NCBI GenBank assembly: GCA_963402885.1
Contig: OY727097.1
Span: forward strand, 248,001 to 312,000
Direction: 5' to 3'
From: Antedon bifida
Taxonomy: Eukaryota > Echinodermata > Crinoidea > Comatulida > Antedonidae
DNA: 64,000 nt
The notes beneath the pieces are model-generated. The model made no database searches. It was not told the DNA's origin and was given only the letters and a program-made list of their open reading frames with translations. Positions within the stretch are counted from its first letter, which is position 1. Each line of letters starts with the position of its first letter. Of this stretch, positions 47,211 through 59,670 are shown in pieces. Position numbers and translations under genes: made by a program.

Positions 47211-49447
47211 AGAATACAAATTAATTAAATATAACACTAAATAAAATTTTGTTCAGGGAAACAAAAAAAGGAATAATTTTTAATAACGCTACAATATCAC
47301 ATCCGAATTTTCATTATTTTTCTTTTCAAATCGGATAAAAGAAATATCGGATAAAACACAGTCACGAGCAGTATATAAGATAAGATGTAAATGTTCATAG
47401 AGATTGTACGCTTGATATAGGCCTACTACCATAACATATACCGGTTGGGATCCAAATAAGCTACCGCATGGCAACTGTTTCCTAATGCTGATCCGTTCTC
47501 TTGAATTAACTGCCTAAATTAAATGAGCGGCACGAAAATGAGACATGTACTACCTGCTAAAACTGGCAGATTGAATCTGAATTGCGCCCTCTGACATTAG
47601 TAAGGTAGAAAAACAATAGGAAGGTTCTAAACGGATAAAATACAATTTCTTGAGATTCGCAATAATTATCTGCTGCACAAGCAGTGACGAATAGGAGGCG
47701 TCTGCAACATCAACCATCGCAATCACGCGTCGCCGTGATTCAATACCATCCTGTCCGCGCTCTACGTGCAAATTGCTATACGCGCACACAGGAATATTTA
47801 TCAACATTTACGCGCGCATTTTCGGATTTATATTATTGTTTTAATTGATGAAAATCTATATAAGGTAAGTTATACTCTTTCTTATATAATTTTGATGGAT
47901 GTTTTTATGATGGTATATAACGATGGACCACGTAGCAATTGAATTATGTGTACAGTAAGACACGTACTTAGCATGATCTTACTTTGTTACTTTCCATAGT
48001 CCATAATATGCTAATATACTTTTCCACAGGCAGATTAAATATATGAACATATATATATATATAAATGAAATCAAAACTCCAGAGTGGTTTATTTAGCATC
48101 TGGTTTCAATATCATTATTGAATAAATAATACCGGTAATAATGCATTTGTGTTGACGTTCTACTTATCAATATTTTAAAATGCAATATGTAATATTAAAA
48201 TGACGCAAGCGATCCTTTTATGATGAAAAAGCGATATCTTCAACATCATCCTACATAAATAAATTATCATTATCAATCAGAACAACCACCACCAGTATAA
48301 TAGATTAATGAACTGTGAAGATACATATAATAAAACTGATACCGTTGTATCAAATAAAATTGAGAATATTAAAGACAAATCCCATATATAAATAATGTAA
48401 AAACTGAACATAATATAATATATGACTATTAATCATACCGACGTTATCATAACTGTTGCTCTAAAATAATAAATGAGATGGCAACGAGATTAAGACGACA
48501 ATAATCACCAAAAATGAAGCGAAAAATATAATGTGTTCTATAAAAGTGATTCGTAAGCGTACAGACTGATATTAATATCACCATGGTAACGTCGGATGAT
48601 ACTACTCCTAGTGCAAGCGAGCGACGGTGTGTGTGCATTTGTAATTTGTTTGTATTTGGATAAGAACGATATATATTGTAGGCAGATGGCAAAGGCGGTG
48701 TTTGTCAATACAACGTATGGTCATCTACAATACTTTGACGTTCATTTAATAGATTCCTTTATCAGAAACATTATCATCGTCAATATCATTATTATCTTTT
48801 TCGTAACCATTTTCAGTTTTTAAGAAATTAGTGGAAGGGAGGAGCATTGGTCTAATAATAAATAAATACATAAATAAATGTCTTTTAAAATTCATTTAAT
48901 TCTTTGATAACGTATTTAGAGAAGACAAACTGTTCACCCTAATTATGTAAATTCTGTCAATATAGAGTCATCTTTGTGAGTGTTCCGATATCACGGTACT
49001 ACTTTATGTAAATATATTTAATTAGAAGCGTGGCGTTGAACAATCACTTCACTTCGCTACACATTTTACGAGCGCGTGTGTGAACATGGGGTATGTGCAC
49101 ATCACCTAATGGAAATGATTACACTTAGCATTGTTGGAGATAAGATCAGAAATAAAATAGCAGTCATTAAGTGTAAAATAATAAAGGTAAAGAACACATT
49201 AATATTGCTTCTAGCATAATCACTTACATACACATTTCGAAGAAGATTTTACGCTAGTCACTACTTTAGTTTATCACGAAGGCTAGGCATGAAGGGAGTT
49301 GTTCTGAGGCTAATCGTAAATACAAAGGACAAATAAATTAGTGTTAAACGGTGTCAAGGAATTATTCTATCATTATTCTTCGTAACATACAAATGAAGTG
49401 TAATGAATGTAATGAGTTTGAGTTTAAATAATATCTGATAATTGTCT

Positions 49448-49600
49448 TAACGTGGTTCCCATCTAGAGGGCGCAACGTAAGAACGTACGCGCAACTCAAG
49501 TAATTTGGCCAATCACAAGCGTCGAATGATCCGTCACCTTTGATTGGTTCAACGTGCGCGTATTGTCATTGTGTTCCTGGGGGAAACTGAGCTACATAAT
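49448..49600. mobile_element. MITE family C, diverged copy 4
   Basis: GTGGTTCCCATCTAGAGG at left and TGTTCCTGGGGGAAACTGAG at right. The interior CGCAACGTAAGAACGTACGC, GGCCAATCACAAGCGTCG and TTGATTGGTTCAACGTGCGC form a partial palindrome typical of this family. Confidence 0.55.
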
Positions 49601-50262
49601 ACAGTATATCAATACACCAACTGCAGAGACCGAAATGAAAATACATATATTTGCTATTTGATATTTACTATTGTACTTGGTTTGGACGTGATGTCAAATG
49701 GCGAGTGATTTTAAGAGTTATAACCAAGTATCAGGTTTTACCGATGTTCATCTAGAGTGTTATTAAAGTTTTATATTACATTATAATTAAGATAGACTCT
49801 GTATTGGATACATTTTCATCAATTATGAAAGACATAGCGTACGTTTATTTCAAATGTACAGCCTTTGGCATCTAAGTCAGTACTTAACGATCCCAAATCT
49901 TAAACCTATTGGGGCTTAAACTCCAAAGCGCTTTAAAGATGCTCATTTTTTTGGGGGGTAGATTTCTATCTTCAATTGATTTTTATTATTTGTGGTTTCA
50001 AACAAATTAGATAAAAACACCAGTTACAATAATAAATATTGTAAATAGAAGGCCTATTGTTAAATCGGTTTTTTTTTTCTTTAACTTTTATTTTACTTAC
50101 TCTGGACCCACTTTCATTCAAGAAGTGTTCCACTGTTTCAAAAGTGTAGCTACCAAATCAATTTATTATAATAGTAATTTTGCTTTCATACGGAAAATAG
50201 AATTATAAGTGTGCAAGTAATACAGCCAACGAATGTTTGTGAGAGTAAGTCTAAAACCAACC

Positions 50263-50345
50263 AAAACTGTTACGGATCCGTAAAACAATATCCAAAATAA
50301 CAAGAACTGTTACGGATCTGTAAAACAATATCCAAAATAACAGTG
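50263..50345 (+). repeat. ~43-bp tandem duplication
   Basis: AACTGTTACGGATCCGTAAA and ACAATATCCAAAATAACA are repeated with one C/T change. The first copy contains the palindrome ACGGATCCGT. Confidence 0.95.
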
Positions 50346-50945
50346 GTTGTCAGTGGTAAAAATCGTCATTACTACGTAAAGGTCGTAGAACTTAACACAT
50401 AGTTTATAAATGCTATCATTACAAAGCAGCAAACTATTGATCTCCCCTCAAGCTCAGCTCTTGTCACTTCAAATTATGTTGGCACAACAAACGCGGGGTC
50501 TTTAGAATTACTGACTCGTTTCAATCATAGACGTTTATCGGTGGATATATTCATTACAAACATTGATGACTCAACGAAAGTTCACTGTCTACGTATTTTA
50601 AGCGGCGTACAAAGAGCGCGTTCACGTTGAGTACGCGCGCGTAAACAATGTACATCAATATATCGCGTGCTGCTGAAGAAGATTGAAAGTGTCTAAATGA
50701 TTTCTAACAATTAGGTTTATCATCCCTTCGTGAATTACCAACTCGTGACCATGGTATGAAATGGGGATAATTTAAAGAACAATGTACGTAAACAGACCTA
50801 GTATGTGTCAACTATGTATTCTGTGAAAGCATTAAGACAACGTCTCATTTGCGACGATACAGGTCATCGATTCTCCTCTTCCCAGGTTTTACGTGGCTTG
50901 TGCTAATAAAGAATACATTGAAGACTTGTAAATTTGAATTCAATC

Positions 50946-51047
50946 AAAGATAGCCTACTTCCACTCAACTGTACCATATTTTACTAGTCGGTGAAAGATA
51001 GCCTACTTCCACTGAACTGAACCATATTTTACTAGTCGGTGAAAGTT
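50946..51047 (+). repeat. ~50-bp tandem duplication
   Basis: AGATAGCCTACTTCCACT and ACCATATTTTACTAGTCGGT occur twice in tandem. Confidence 0.95.
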
Positions 51048-52788
51048 AAAAAAAACAAATATAATCCAAAACGTGCTATTTCAATTCAATATATTTATTG
51101 TTGCACAATAATACGCTTAACGGGATAATCTTAGTAAATTAGTAAAGCCTACTTTATTTATCAACATTTCTATGGGATGACGAATTGGATCCAACAACGG
51201 TTTTTAAATTGAATGCGTTTGTACGCGACGACGGTAGACCCCCGACAAGGCTTGGTACATATTTCAATTCTTTTGCGGTTATGGTATTCCTTATTTTGAT
51301 CGGTATCTGTTCAGTGTGTTACACCAACACTTTATGGGGTAGCACCACCATCAACTGTTAAACGCGCTATCGCGTCTAATTGTCGTCCTTCTAATAATAT
51401 CGACAGAATTGACTTGATGGTAAAATGAATGTGCGTCTTTGAAATCCGTTGAAGCGTTAATCAGATTAAATCCGACGACAAACAGGACGACGTCTGATCT
51501 CTAATATTTGATTTTCCAAAACCAATCGATTACAATAAAGCACAACAGACACTCATAATATTAATATCAAACGTTAGCAATCATTGTAAATTTAACGTTA
51601 AAAACACGTGTAGAGGTCGATGATTAAACAAAGTCACGTCTTACACCGACAATGACATCTCTACCTTTATCGACAGAAAGGGGCTCAGAGATTGAATTAT
51701 CAAATGTGATTCGCTGTTTTCATTAATGGTTAACCAGTATGTATATTTATTTTATACATATATTTTATATATACCAATGTATAATATACTATAGGTCTGC
51801 TGTAAACAATATTATATGCATTTTTACTTTTTTTATTATTATAATTGTGAGTAGGTCCTATCATACATTCAAGAAAATAATGAAAAAATGAGAGTATTAT
51901 GTGAGAAATATGTAATTATTATATGATGAACGAATAAAAGTGGTAGGTTACACCACAAAAGAGAAAAAAAAGGTTAACCAGTAAAGACATGTTTATGTTC
52001 AATGCTCCTCTATCTATCCCTCTCGTCGAGTCACTAACTAGGTCAATCAAAAGTTTAATATTAACTAACTACCAGAAATAGACCTAGAATATTCCCTCGC
52101 GAATATTAAATTTAATTGATAATTAAAACCATACGAATTCAAAGAAAGCATTAGAATACATATGATAGAAACGTATACATGATATGCATAATAAATCTGA
52201 AGACTTTTTACACAAAATATTCAAAATTTGAATTACAGTCATTCAGCATGTAGAAAGTACTTAAATGAAGTAGACTTGCTCAGTTATTGTTGTTAGTTCA
52301 CCTGTCCAGTCGCCATTCCGATTTTTGTATTGAAACTACTGAAACGCCAAAATATTAATTTTTTACTAATATATTACTGTCGAAACACAGGCTAGAACTG
52401 AAAAAGGTAGGCCTACATTTACACATCTTCCGTTGTGAGACAATTTACAATTTATTTCTAAATTAGACATAGTCCCATCTCCTTCTCCCCATTTCTACAA
52501 AGCTTGTCATGTCTAGTTTCATTACGGTTATGATAGATAAAAATAGTCAGTTATTCTAAAATTACATCTGAGCCTACAGGAATAACTGTTGTTTCTCACG
52601 GTTGCATTGCAAGACAGTTAAGAGGCTTTTTACCAATTTACTTCTATTAGGCCTACATATACTATATAGTCCCCAGTTCCTTCTTCTACAAAGTTTCTCC
52701 TGTGTACATCGTTTTTGTGATGGTACCGTTAGTTTTGCTGGATGTTTGAATAGGCCTAATATTGTTTGTACTGATCAAATAATTTATT

Positions 52789-52903
52789 TTTGCATTTTAT
52801 ATATATACTTTGGATGCACTTTTACAGCTTCTGTGGGACTGCATTATTTTATATATATACGTTAGATGCACTTCTACAGCTTCTGTGGAACTGCATTATT
52901 TTT
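52789..52903 (+). repeat. ~57-bp tandem duplication
   Basis: GATGCACTTTTACAGCTTCT and TTTATATATATACTTTGGAT, with close variants, occur twice in tandem. Confidence 0.9.
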
Positions 52904-53440
52904 AGATAAACCTTAAATAACCATCATGATTATTGTTCTTTAAATAAATTAACAAATTCTGATTTTAAACAGAGTTGAGTAGTTCAGCTATTGGCTGTAT
53001 GTAAAATAGCAATCCAACGACTCATTTTAAGAATCCATCTTTAGACTATTTATCATTTCCAATTCTCATTAAATAAAACCTTCAGTGACGTAAATGATGA
53101 CTGAGTGTGTTCAAAGAGGTAATATGTACACTCCTAGAAAATCATTTCAACTGGACTTAACTCGAGCAAACAAATTGAACGCGCACGGTGACTTAATGGA
53201 CAACGTAAGACTCATGTCTTGATTTAACAACGTACTCAAGCTCCCTAATCGTCATTATAAGAGTATCACGTGGTTCGCTTTATATCATTCACATAATTTT
53301 AATACATCAGCAGTGATAACTAATATCATAATGATGTAATAATGACGATGAGGATTGAAAATGATGAAGAAACGATAGAAATGTAACGATGACAACATCG
53401 ACAATATGACGCGCAACGGTAGACGACAATAATGATATTA

Positions 53441-53745
53441 TGATAAAGATGATACGATATTGTTAACATCATTATTATCATTATATCGAGATAAAGATGA
53501 TACGATATTGTTAATAATTATCATTATCATCATTTAATATGGAGATAAAGATGATACCATATTTTTAATATCATTATCTTCATCATAATATCGAGATAAA
53601 GATGATACGATATTGTTAATATCATTATCATCATAATATCGAGATAAAGATGATACCATTTGTTAATATCATTATCATCATTATATCGAGATAAAGATGG
53701 TACCATATTGTCAATATAATTCATCATAATATTGAGATAAGATGA
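53441..53745 (+). repeat. ~50-57-bp (GATAAAGATGATAC)-type minisatellite, six copies
   Basis: ATCGAGATAAAGATGATACG and TTGTTAATATCATTATCATC recur with variations. Rich in GATA and ATC words. The 73-codon minus-strand frame inside is a by-product of the repeat. Confidence 0.9.
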
Positions 53746-54531
53746 TTTCATTATGATTTAATTAATATAACTATTATGTTATTACATTTAACTGGAAAAA
53801 AGAAATAAATATAGAATTGAATTGGATACTTTTAGCCTATATTCAGGATATCGGTCAGAGTTCAATATTAAATGTTTAAAATACATTTTTCTACATTTAC
53901 TTAGCATTGGAAATCAATCCTATTAGTCGATGTTACAGATTACTATTTCTCATTATAGTATTATTATTACATTAGTCAAAGTAATGTTCAAACTATTGCT
54001 GTTTATTAATGGAAGAATCAATTTATGAGAGACAAATAGAGATTATCAACTGCACGTATTTATCGATTAAGTCTACTTGTTTATCTATACGACGTAATGT
54101 AGAGGTGTTAAAAGCTTGGGTACACGCGATTCCAAGTGTCACAAGCAACAATTCGGAATTATTGATTTTTTAATAATATCCTTATTTAAAATTTTAATTA
54201 ATTAGGCCTAATAAAAATATGTATGAGCATGCGTACAATTATTTAAATCTACAGGCGCACAGCCGCGTGGCGCGTCGTGGAAATGAAACGAGTCGTCACA
54301 TGTACGCATGGCAACAACCATCTCAATCAATGTCGATCAAGTAATCTTTAATACCGTACTCATTCATACAATATGAACATTAAAATGTCTTTCTTCTTAT
54401 TTCAGAACATACAGCGATTAGATCGTCAAAAAACAAACGACAGAATCTCACACATGACGTAATCAGAGGTAATGAAGGACGCGCGCGTACAAAGCAGAAA
54501 TGAACTGTTCTATGAATTAACATGAAAGACA

Positions 54532-57500
54532 ATGAAAGAAACCCCCCTAGTGATCCTGGCTATAATTACGATGTATAGTAGTTTATTCAACTATTGCGCA
54601 CTGTCTCTTCCCGATATACCGAACCCCCAAGTCAACATGTATGGGTGCGGAAGAGGAGGACAAAAATCTTTGATCTGCGATCCAAGCTTAGTTATATCTG
54701 TGCTTGATGGTAAGCATTCATTATTAATTATTAGTCTTTCATAAATGTAGGCCTATAATCGTTTTTCATTGCCATTTATCGTACAACCACTACATCACTA
54801 TCGTAATGAAATTCATCAATGCAAAGTGTTCATTTAAAGTGAGTACAGATTTTGTTAAGATATCAAAACAGACAAGATCATGGATGTAACGGCACTGTGG
54901 GCACATAGTGAAATTAATATCATATTATCATCAATATCGGTCAAACGTCAGGCCACTTGACATTTGATAGGCGTTAATGAATTTAGCAAACCTTTGAAAT
55001 TGATTTCACTAAAAAAATTCAAGAAACCAAATCCGAATTACCATTCTAAAACATTCTAAAACCGTTACATTATTGTTCATCTTTTAACATCGTGTGAGTG
55101 AATTTGTGAGAATTTCAATGGATATCCATCTCAATTGTATACCTACATCCATTTTCTTAATTACACACTTGACCTATGACCTATAATTCTTCTTCATTGC
55201 ATCCAATTTATAATTCTGTTCATGCTGCAAAACGTCATTATTATTGTTATGTTCGTATTCTTTGCATTGTTAATACTATTATAATACAACGTTCAACTCC
55301 AACATAATAAGACGCTGATGCCATGTACAATTGTGCGCACACTTCTAACACGCGCGCATGCAAATTAACCTGATACAATGTAACATTCTTTGCACGCACA
55401 CCTTAACAATATTATACGGGTTGTATCTTAACTAATGACACAATACCACACCCACTAATGGTTTATTATGCACGAAAAATGATTATTAAAACAACAAAGA
55501 CTGAATATTGTCTGAAATAGTGTTTGCTTTGATTAGAAACTAATTTGAATCTAACTATATCTCCTGGGCAACGAAGCAAACACGCTTTCTACTTAATCAT
55601 AAAAAAATGATGAGAAATTAAACTTAATTTATAAATTTATCGAAATTATTCCCCTCTAGTGATTAGTATCCTCAATACAGGCGCTTAATAAACATCACGT
55701 GATTTGGTTTGATATACAACAGTTCAAGTGCTATTGAAGTTTAGTTGTTAAGAGGCTGACTTTTAATCCCATGTCAACATCATATCAGTATATCAAGATT
55801 TAATATCGCTACTTTACAAGAACATTTACAAGATTGACAAATCTCTTGATATTGATAACGTATACATGTGAATCTACATTGGTGTTTTAGTAAAACAGAA
55901 TAAATACAACAACTGGAATTACAATCTGAAAATGGAATTGAAAGCTAAGAAAATTTAGTTTAATAAAAAGTTTATATATATAATTATATATACATTATCG
56001 TATTCCATTCAATATTATTCGGTCAAACAAAAATAAAAAGGCTTGACATAATCAAAGAAAGAAAAATCAAAATAGGCCTTCAATATTTCGTTTATAAAAA
56101 ATAATATGACTCGTATAATTCTATGAAACACGTGAAGATCAAGTCTACAATATTTCTTACAAATTCATGAATTATCTCACATTGCCGAATTTAACGAGAA
56201 TTTGGTCTTAGTATTCAGCCAACAAGTGTTAACATTCAAGTTTCATTAGATTGTAAAAACATAAAACACATTAGCAAATGGAATAAAAATAATCGATATA
56301 CCATGTATCAATAACGTGTACTATAAAATATTATGTACCGGCATGATTGATGTACGAACCAAGTGAGAATGCAAACCGACAGTAATGACGGAATGATGGA
56401 AGTAGTCTTCAAGAAAATGACAATTTCACGTCATCCCAGGAGAATTATGCTGATGCAGGCAATTAGCCTCCAATATTTTAGTTTAGTTAAAATACAATTC
56501 GCGATACATTGTTCCATTTTACTTAAGCTCTGTCTACATTACCAAACTAGTTTGACAAAAAAGCGTGATGTGCCCAAATATGGTAGTGCTATGCCCACAT
56601 ATGGTAGTGATATGACATCATCATGTCCATATATGGACAATTCACATTATTTTGTCACATAAAGTTTGATAGTGTAGACAGAGCTTTATTGTAGTTGGTT
56701 AGGTTTTATTGACACTCTAAAACACGTTTAGACGTTGCCACAGCGACACTACGAAATGCTACGCACGCGTACGCAAACATGGTGCGTGCAGTTATTGATG
56801 TAGGACAAAATTGTCAGTCTGTTCACAGAATATTGGCGGATCATTTAAATGACATGTTCTTTTCAAAAGTAATGTTTGCTTGCTTTTGTTCATAAATCGT
56901 GCAGGTAAACATACTAAGCAATATAATATTTTTAGTCGCGTGCAACGCGACTATACAGCTCACTATGTCGGTCGGTTGGTCGGTCGGTAAACACTAACTT
57001 AAGCACCTAACCCTAACCCTTGTTTAGTGGCAGAGATGGGCGAGTTTGATAACATTGTGTAGATCGAGGAGGATTTGTTTATATATTGATAATTGTTAGA
57101 AAAGGAAGAAAATAAAAAATACATGTATTCAAACGCTGATTACGTTAAAATGTACTTCATGTATCTTCGTAGAAGCTGAACTTTGTATTTTTGTTTTGAA
57201 TCGTGTGAGAAGAATTCACTTCAATTAATTTAATCTCAAGATTCAAATTATTCCAGTCCAATTTATTAATTAGTATGGCAATGATGTGAAGTGGTTGTAA
57301 ATTGCCATTAAATGTTATGATGTTTATTCTACTTTTCAACAAATCCAATAGCTTATTGAGTTGTTGAAAACATTAAACGCAACAAAATTATCCCGGACGA
57401 AGAAATATATGTTTTCCATAGTAATTTTCTTTGAATTATGATAAATAATATTAATACTATAACGAGTTCCTGGTAGTTATTTCAGTCATCATCACTGTCA

Positions 57501-58248
57501 CTCCTCAAGCATTTTCCAATGAATCGTTGTTTCATGTCATTTCTTCATTATTTTGTAGTCTTCCTCGTCTTCTTCTAACAAATTTCATTAGGCCTAATGG
57601 ATTATAATTATTATTCGTTTTGGATGTTGATTTTAGTAAACCGCCTGTTGAAAACGACTGAAATGTCAAACGTCAAAATGAATTTATTATCTACACAAGG
57701 TGTTAGATAACTTGTTGACCTTTGAAGTCTGTATGTTGTATCTTGTATTTATTTTAATTAATCAATCTTTACATTTTTCATCAGCGAATCAAATTGATGA
57801 AAGGTTGCAGGAGCTACAGAAGAATACTGATTGTGAGTGTGTCCCTCGAAATGACACATGTCGTGGGTATACTATCAGTGTCTACCTGACCCCGGAAATA
57901 GCATCAAATATATATGGGTAAGAAGTTATTCCAAGTAAATAAAGAAATACATCTTTAGAGTAGAAAGAAGAAAACTTAAATATCATATAAAATTCAAGAT
58001 AGTGTTATAACAAGTTAAGCAACCAAAAATAAATAAATATTTTTTTAAAAATATAAATGAAAGTACAACTGTTGGATTGAAATTTCTACATAAGATAGCA
58101 AAGATTTATATCTTAATTTGTTAGTGTTTTATTTTCTGACAGAACCACACCTACGGCAGAAGACTATGCAAACCATTTACGCAAATATTGGAATTTTGGT
58201 AAATGTGGAGAAGATATTGTTATTGTATTTGTAAAAGATACACTTCAG
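54532..58248 (+). CDS. MOLO1/TPM-domain secreted or membrane protein, 3'-partial
   Basis: Three exons are visible: 54532-54709, 57785-57917 and 58143-58248 (139 codons, all in frame). The N-terminus MKETPLVILAIITMYSSLF is a signal-peptide-like hydrophobic segment, followed by LPDIPNPQVNMYGCGRGGQ and LICDPSLVIS, the typical opening of MOLO1-type TPM domains. Next come QIDERLQELQKNTDCECVP and RGYTISVYLTPEI, then a strand-like DIVIVFVKDTLQ. Six Cys suggest an extracellular disulfide-bonded domain. C. elegans MOLO-1 is an auxiliary subunit of levamisole-type acetylcholine receptors; the role here is unknown. The remaining TPM core and any membrane helix must lie beyond the retroelement that starts 44 bp after the exon-3 donor (58249). 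Exon 2 is preceded by a 3.1-kb intron. Confidence 0.75.
56522..56690. mobile_element. MITE family A, copy 9 (MOLO1-type gene intron)
   Basis: Termini TTAAGCTCTGTCTACATTAC and ATAGTGTAGACAGAGCTTTA. Long variant with two tandem GCCCANATATGGTAGTGNTAT blocks and GACATCATCATGTCCATATA. Non-coding. Confidence 0.92.
56934..56992 (+). repeat. Perfect hairpin plus (TCGG)n repeat
   Basis: AGTCGCG-TGCAA-CGCGACT is a perfect 7-bp stem with a 5-base loop (56934-56952). It is followed by ATACAGCTCACTATG and an interrupted TCGG microsatellite. Probably the end of an unidentified repeat element. Confidence 0.55.
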
Positions 58249-58292
58249 GTATGTGTGACAAATGTTAAAACATGTCATTGCCACGAGGAGGT

Positions 58293-59610
58293 TGTCACAC
58301 AGCCGCAATTACGGCTCTTTCGGACATGTAATTGCTGGTAACCAACGGTGAACAACGGTAAATAGCCACAACTGTACACATATAAATGTAAAAAGTAAAA
58401 TTTAATAATAATCTTCGACAACCAATTCTTTCTTTTATAATTCAAACCCCCCAAAAAAAAAACCCACAAAAAAAACCCAACCAATTCTCAAACAATGATA
58501 CCGTGTTCCTATTCCCCACAAACTTTATGCAATTCCCCAAATTTCCCAATCCTCCCAAACCAAATATCAACAATCTTCTTATTTTTAAATAAATCCCCGA
58601 AACCCCCCCTTTCAAATACAATAATATCACAAGATGAATAATTAAACAATACTAAATGTCCACAATATCGTTCCTTCTTGCCTTCTCTCCTACGCTGACA
58701 CAAAACAAATTAGAAAGATAAAAGTTAAAACGATTCTGCAAATAAACAACTCCCACGCCTCTGCTCCCGTTCTGCTTGTATTATCAATTATAATTCTTCC
58801 TATTTTCTGACATATAAATAAATCAAGTATAAAGTTAAAATGTTTCTTGATGTCGTTCTGCCCTGCAATCCGCTCCCCGACCAACTATTTCTTTCTCCTT
58901 TCCACGTAAAATAATATCAGTATCAATCCAGTTACTCTTCAATATTTCCAAACAATTCTTTACATGCAACAACGTCTGCTGTTTCCAACAGTTATTTCTT
59001 CCGTCAATTTACATTCACAAATTAAATTAATCCTCAGTAATCTCAACAATTAACAGTTCTACATTTAAGTACAGCCTTATAGTATTACTTCCAACTCACA
59101 ATTTATTAACTTCATGTATATCACTTTATTTCCTTTCTGCTTCAACTCTATATCACCATAATTATCTCCAACTCACAATTTATTAACTTCATGTATATCT
59201 CTTTATTTCCTTTCTGCTTCAGCTCTATATCACCATAATTCAATTACTTCTTCTCCTGTACGTCTTAGTTTCTCATATCAATATTCACCTATCCCTTTCT
59301 GGCTTAACATAACATAGCCCTCCTTCTCTGTCTCCTCTCAATTTCCATCTACCTCAAAATTCCCTCAATTATCCACATATCACCACCTTATCCTTCTCCA
59401 CCAATCAGCAACTCACACACTAACTTAACCCTTATACCTCTCCTCCAATCAGCAAACACCACACAATCCTTCTCTGCAACACAACAACTCTGCTCCACTG
59501 GCTTCACACAATAGCTTCCTAAAACAAAAGAAAGGTTCAAATAGTGAAAACAAAAGGAAAAGTAAGAATGACTTGCAAAATATATACACAACTTTATGTC
59601 ACTTGTGACA
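58293..59610 (-). repeat. 3' LTR (1318 bp) of the Gmr1-like element
   Basis: The plus strand reads TGTCACACAG at 58293 and ends CACTTGTGACA at 59610, so the LTR has TG...CA ends inside a TGTCAC/GTGACA inverted repeat. It directly follows a polypurine tract. It has an internal 77-bp direct duplication (from 59091 and 59168). No coding content. Confidence 0.85.
59091..59240 (-). repeat. 77-bp direct duplication inside the LTR
   Basis: CCAACTCACAATTTATTAAC starts at 59091 and again at 59168. The copies differ by only a few bases across the CTTCATGTATATC and CTTTATTTCCTTTCTGCTTC segments. Confidence 0.9.
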
Positions 59611-59628
59611 TTTACTCCCCTCTAAAAG
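59611..59628 (-). other. Polypurine tract of the LTR element
   Basis: The minus strand reads CTTTTAGAGGGGAGTAAA immediately before the TGTCAC LTR start. The purine run AGAGGGGAG is the expected primer site for plus-strand DNA synthesis. Confidence 0.75.
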
Positions 59629-59670
59629 AATAATGTATCAACATTTTCTCCATACCGTGACGGGTCCTAT

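Larger units (their letters stand above)
42868..54531. other. Gene-poor 11.7-kb intergenic region
   Basis: No frame over about 100 codons and no recognisable domain on either strand. It contains minisatellites (43562, 44171, 46226, 50263, 50946, 52789, 53441), two family C MITE relics, and several CpG-bearing ACGCGCG words (47755-47818, 50630-50645, 54480-54491) that stand out from the AT-rich background. Distal control elements or unrecognised short exons cannot be excluded. Confidence 0.55.

Noticed and set aside
47550-47807. 85-codon minus-strand ORF
   Set aside because: No similarity recognised and isolated from other coding signals.
53530-53751. 73-codon minus-strand ORF
   Set aside because: Encoded entirely by the GATA/ATC minisatellite.
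57008-57020. CCTAACCCTAACCC resembling telomere repeat
   Set aside because: Only about two units; not a telomere or an interstitial telomeric array.
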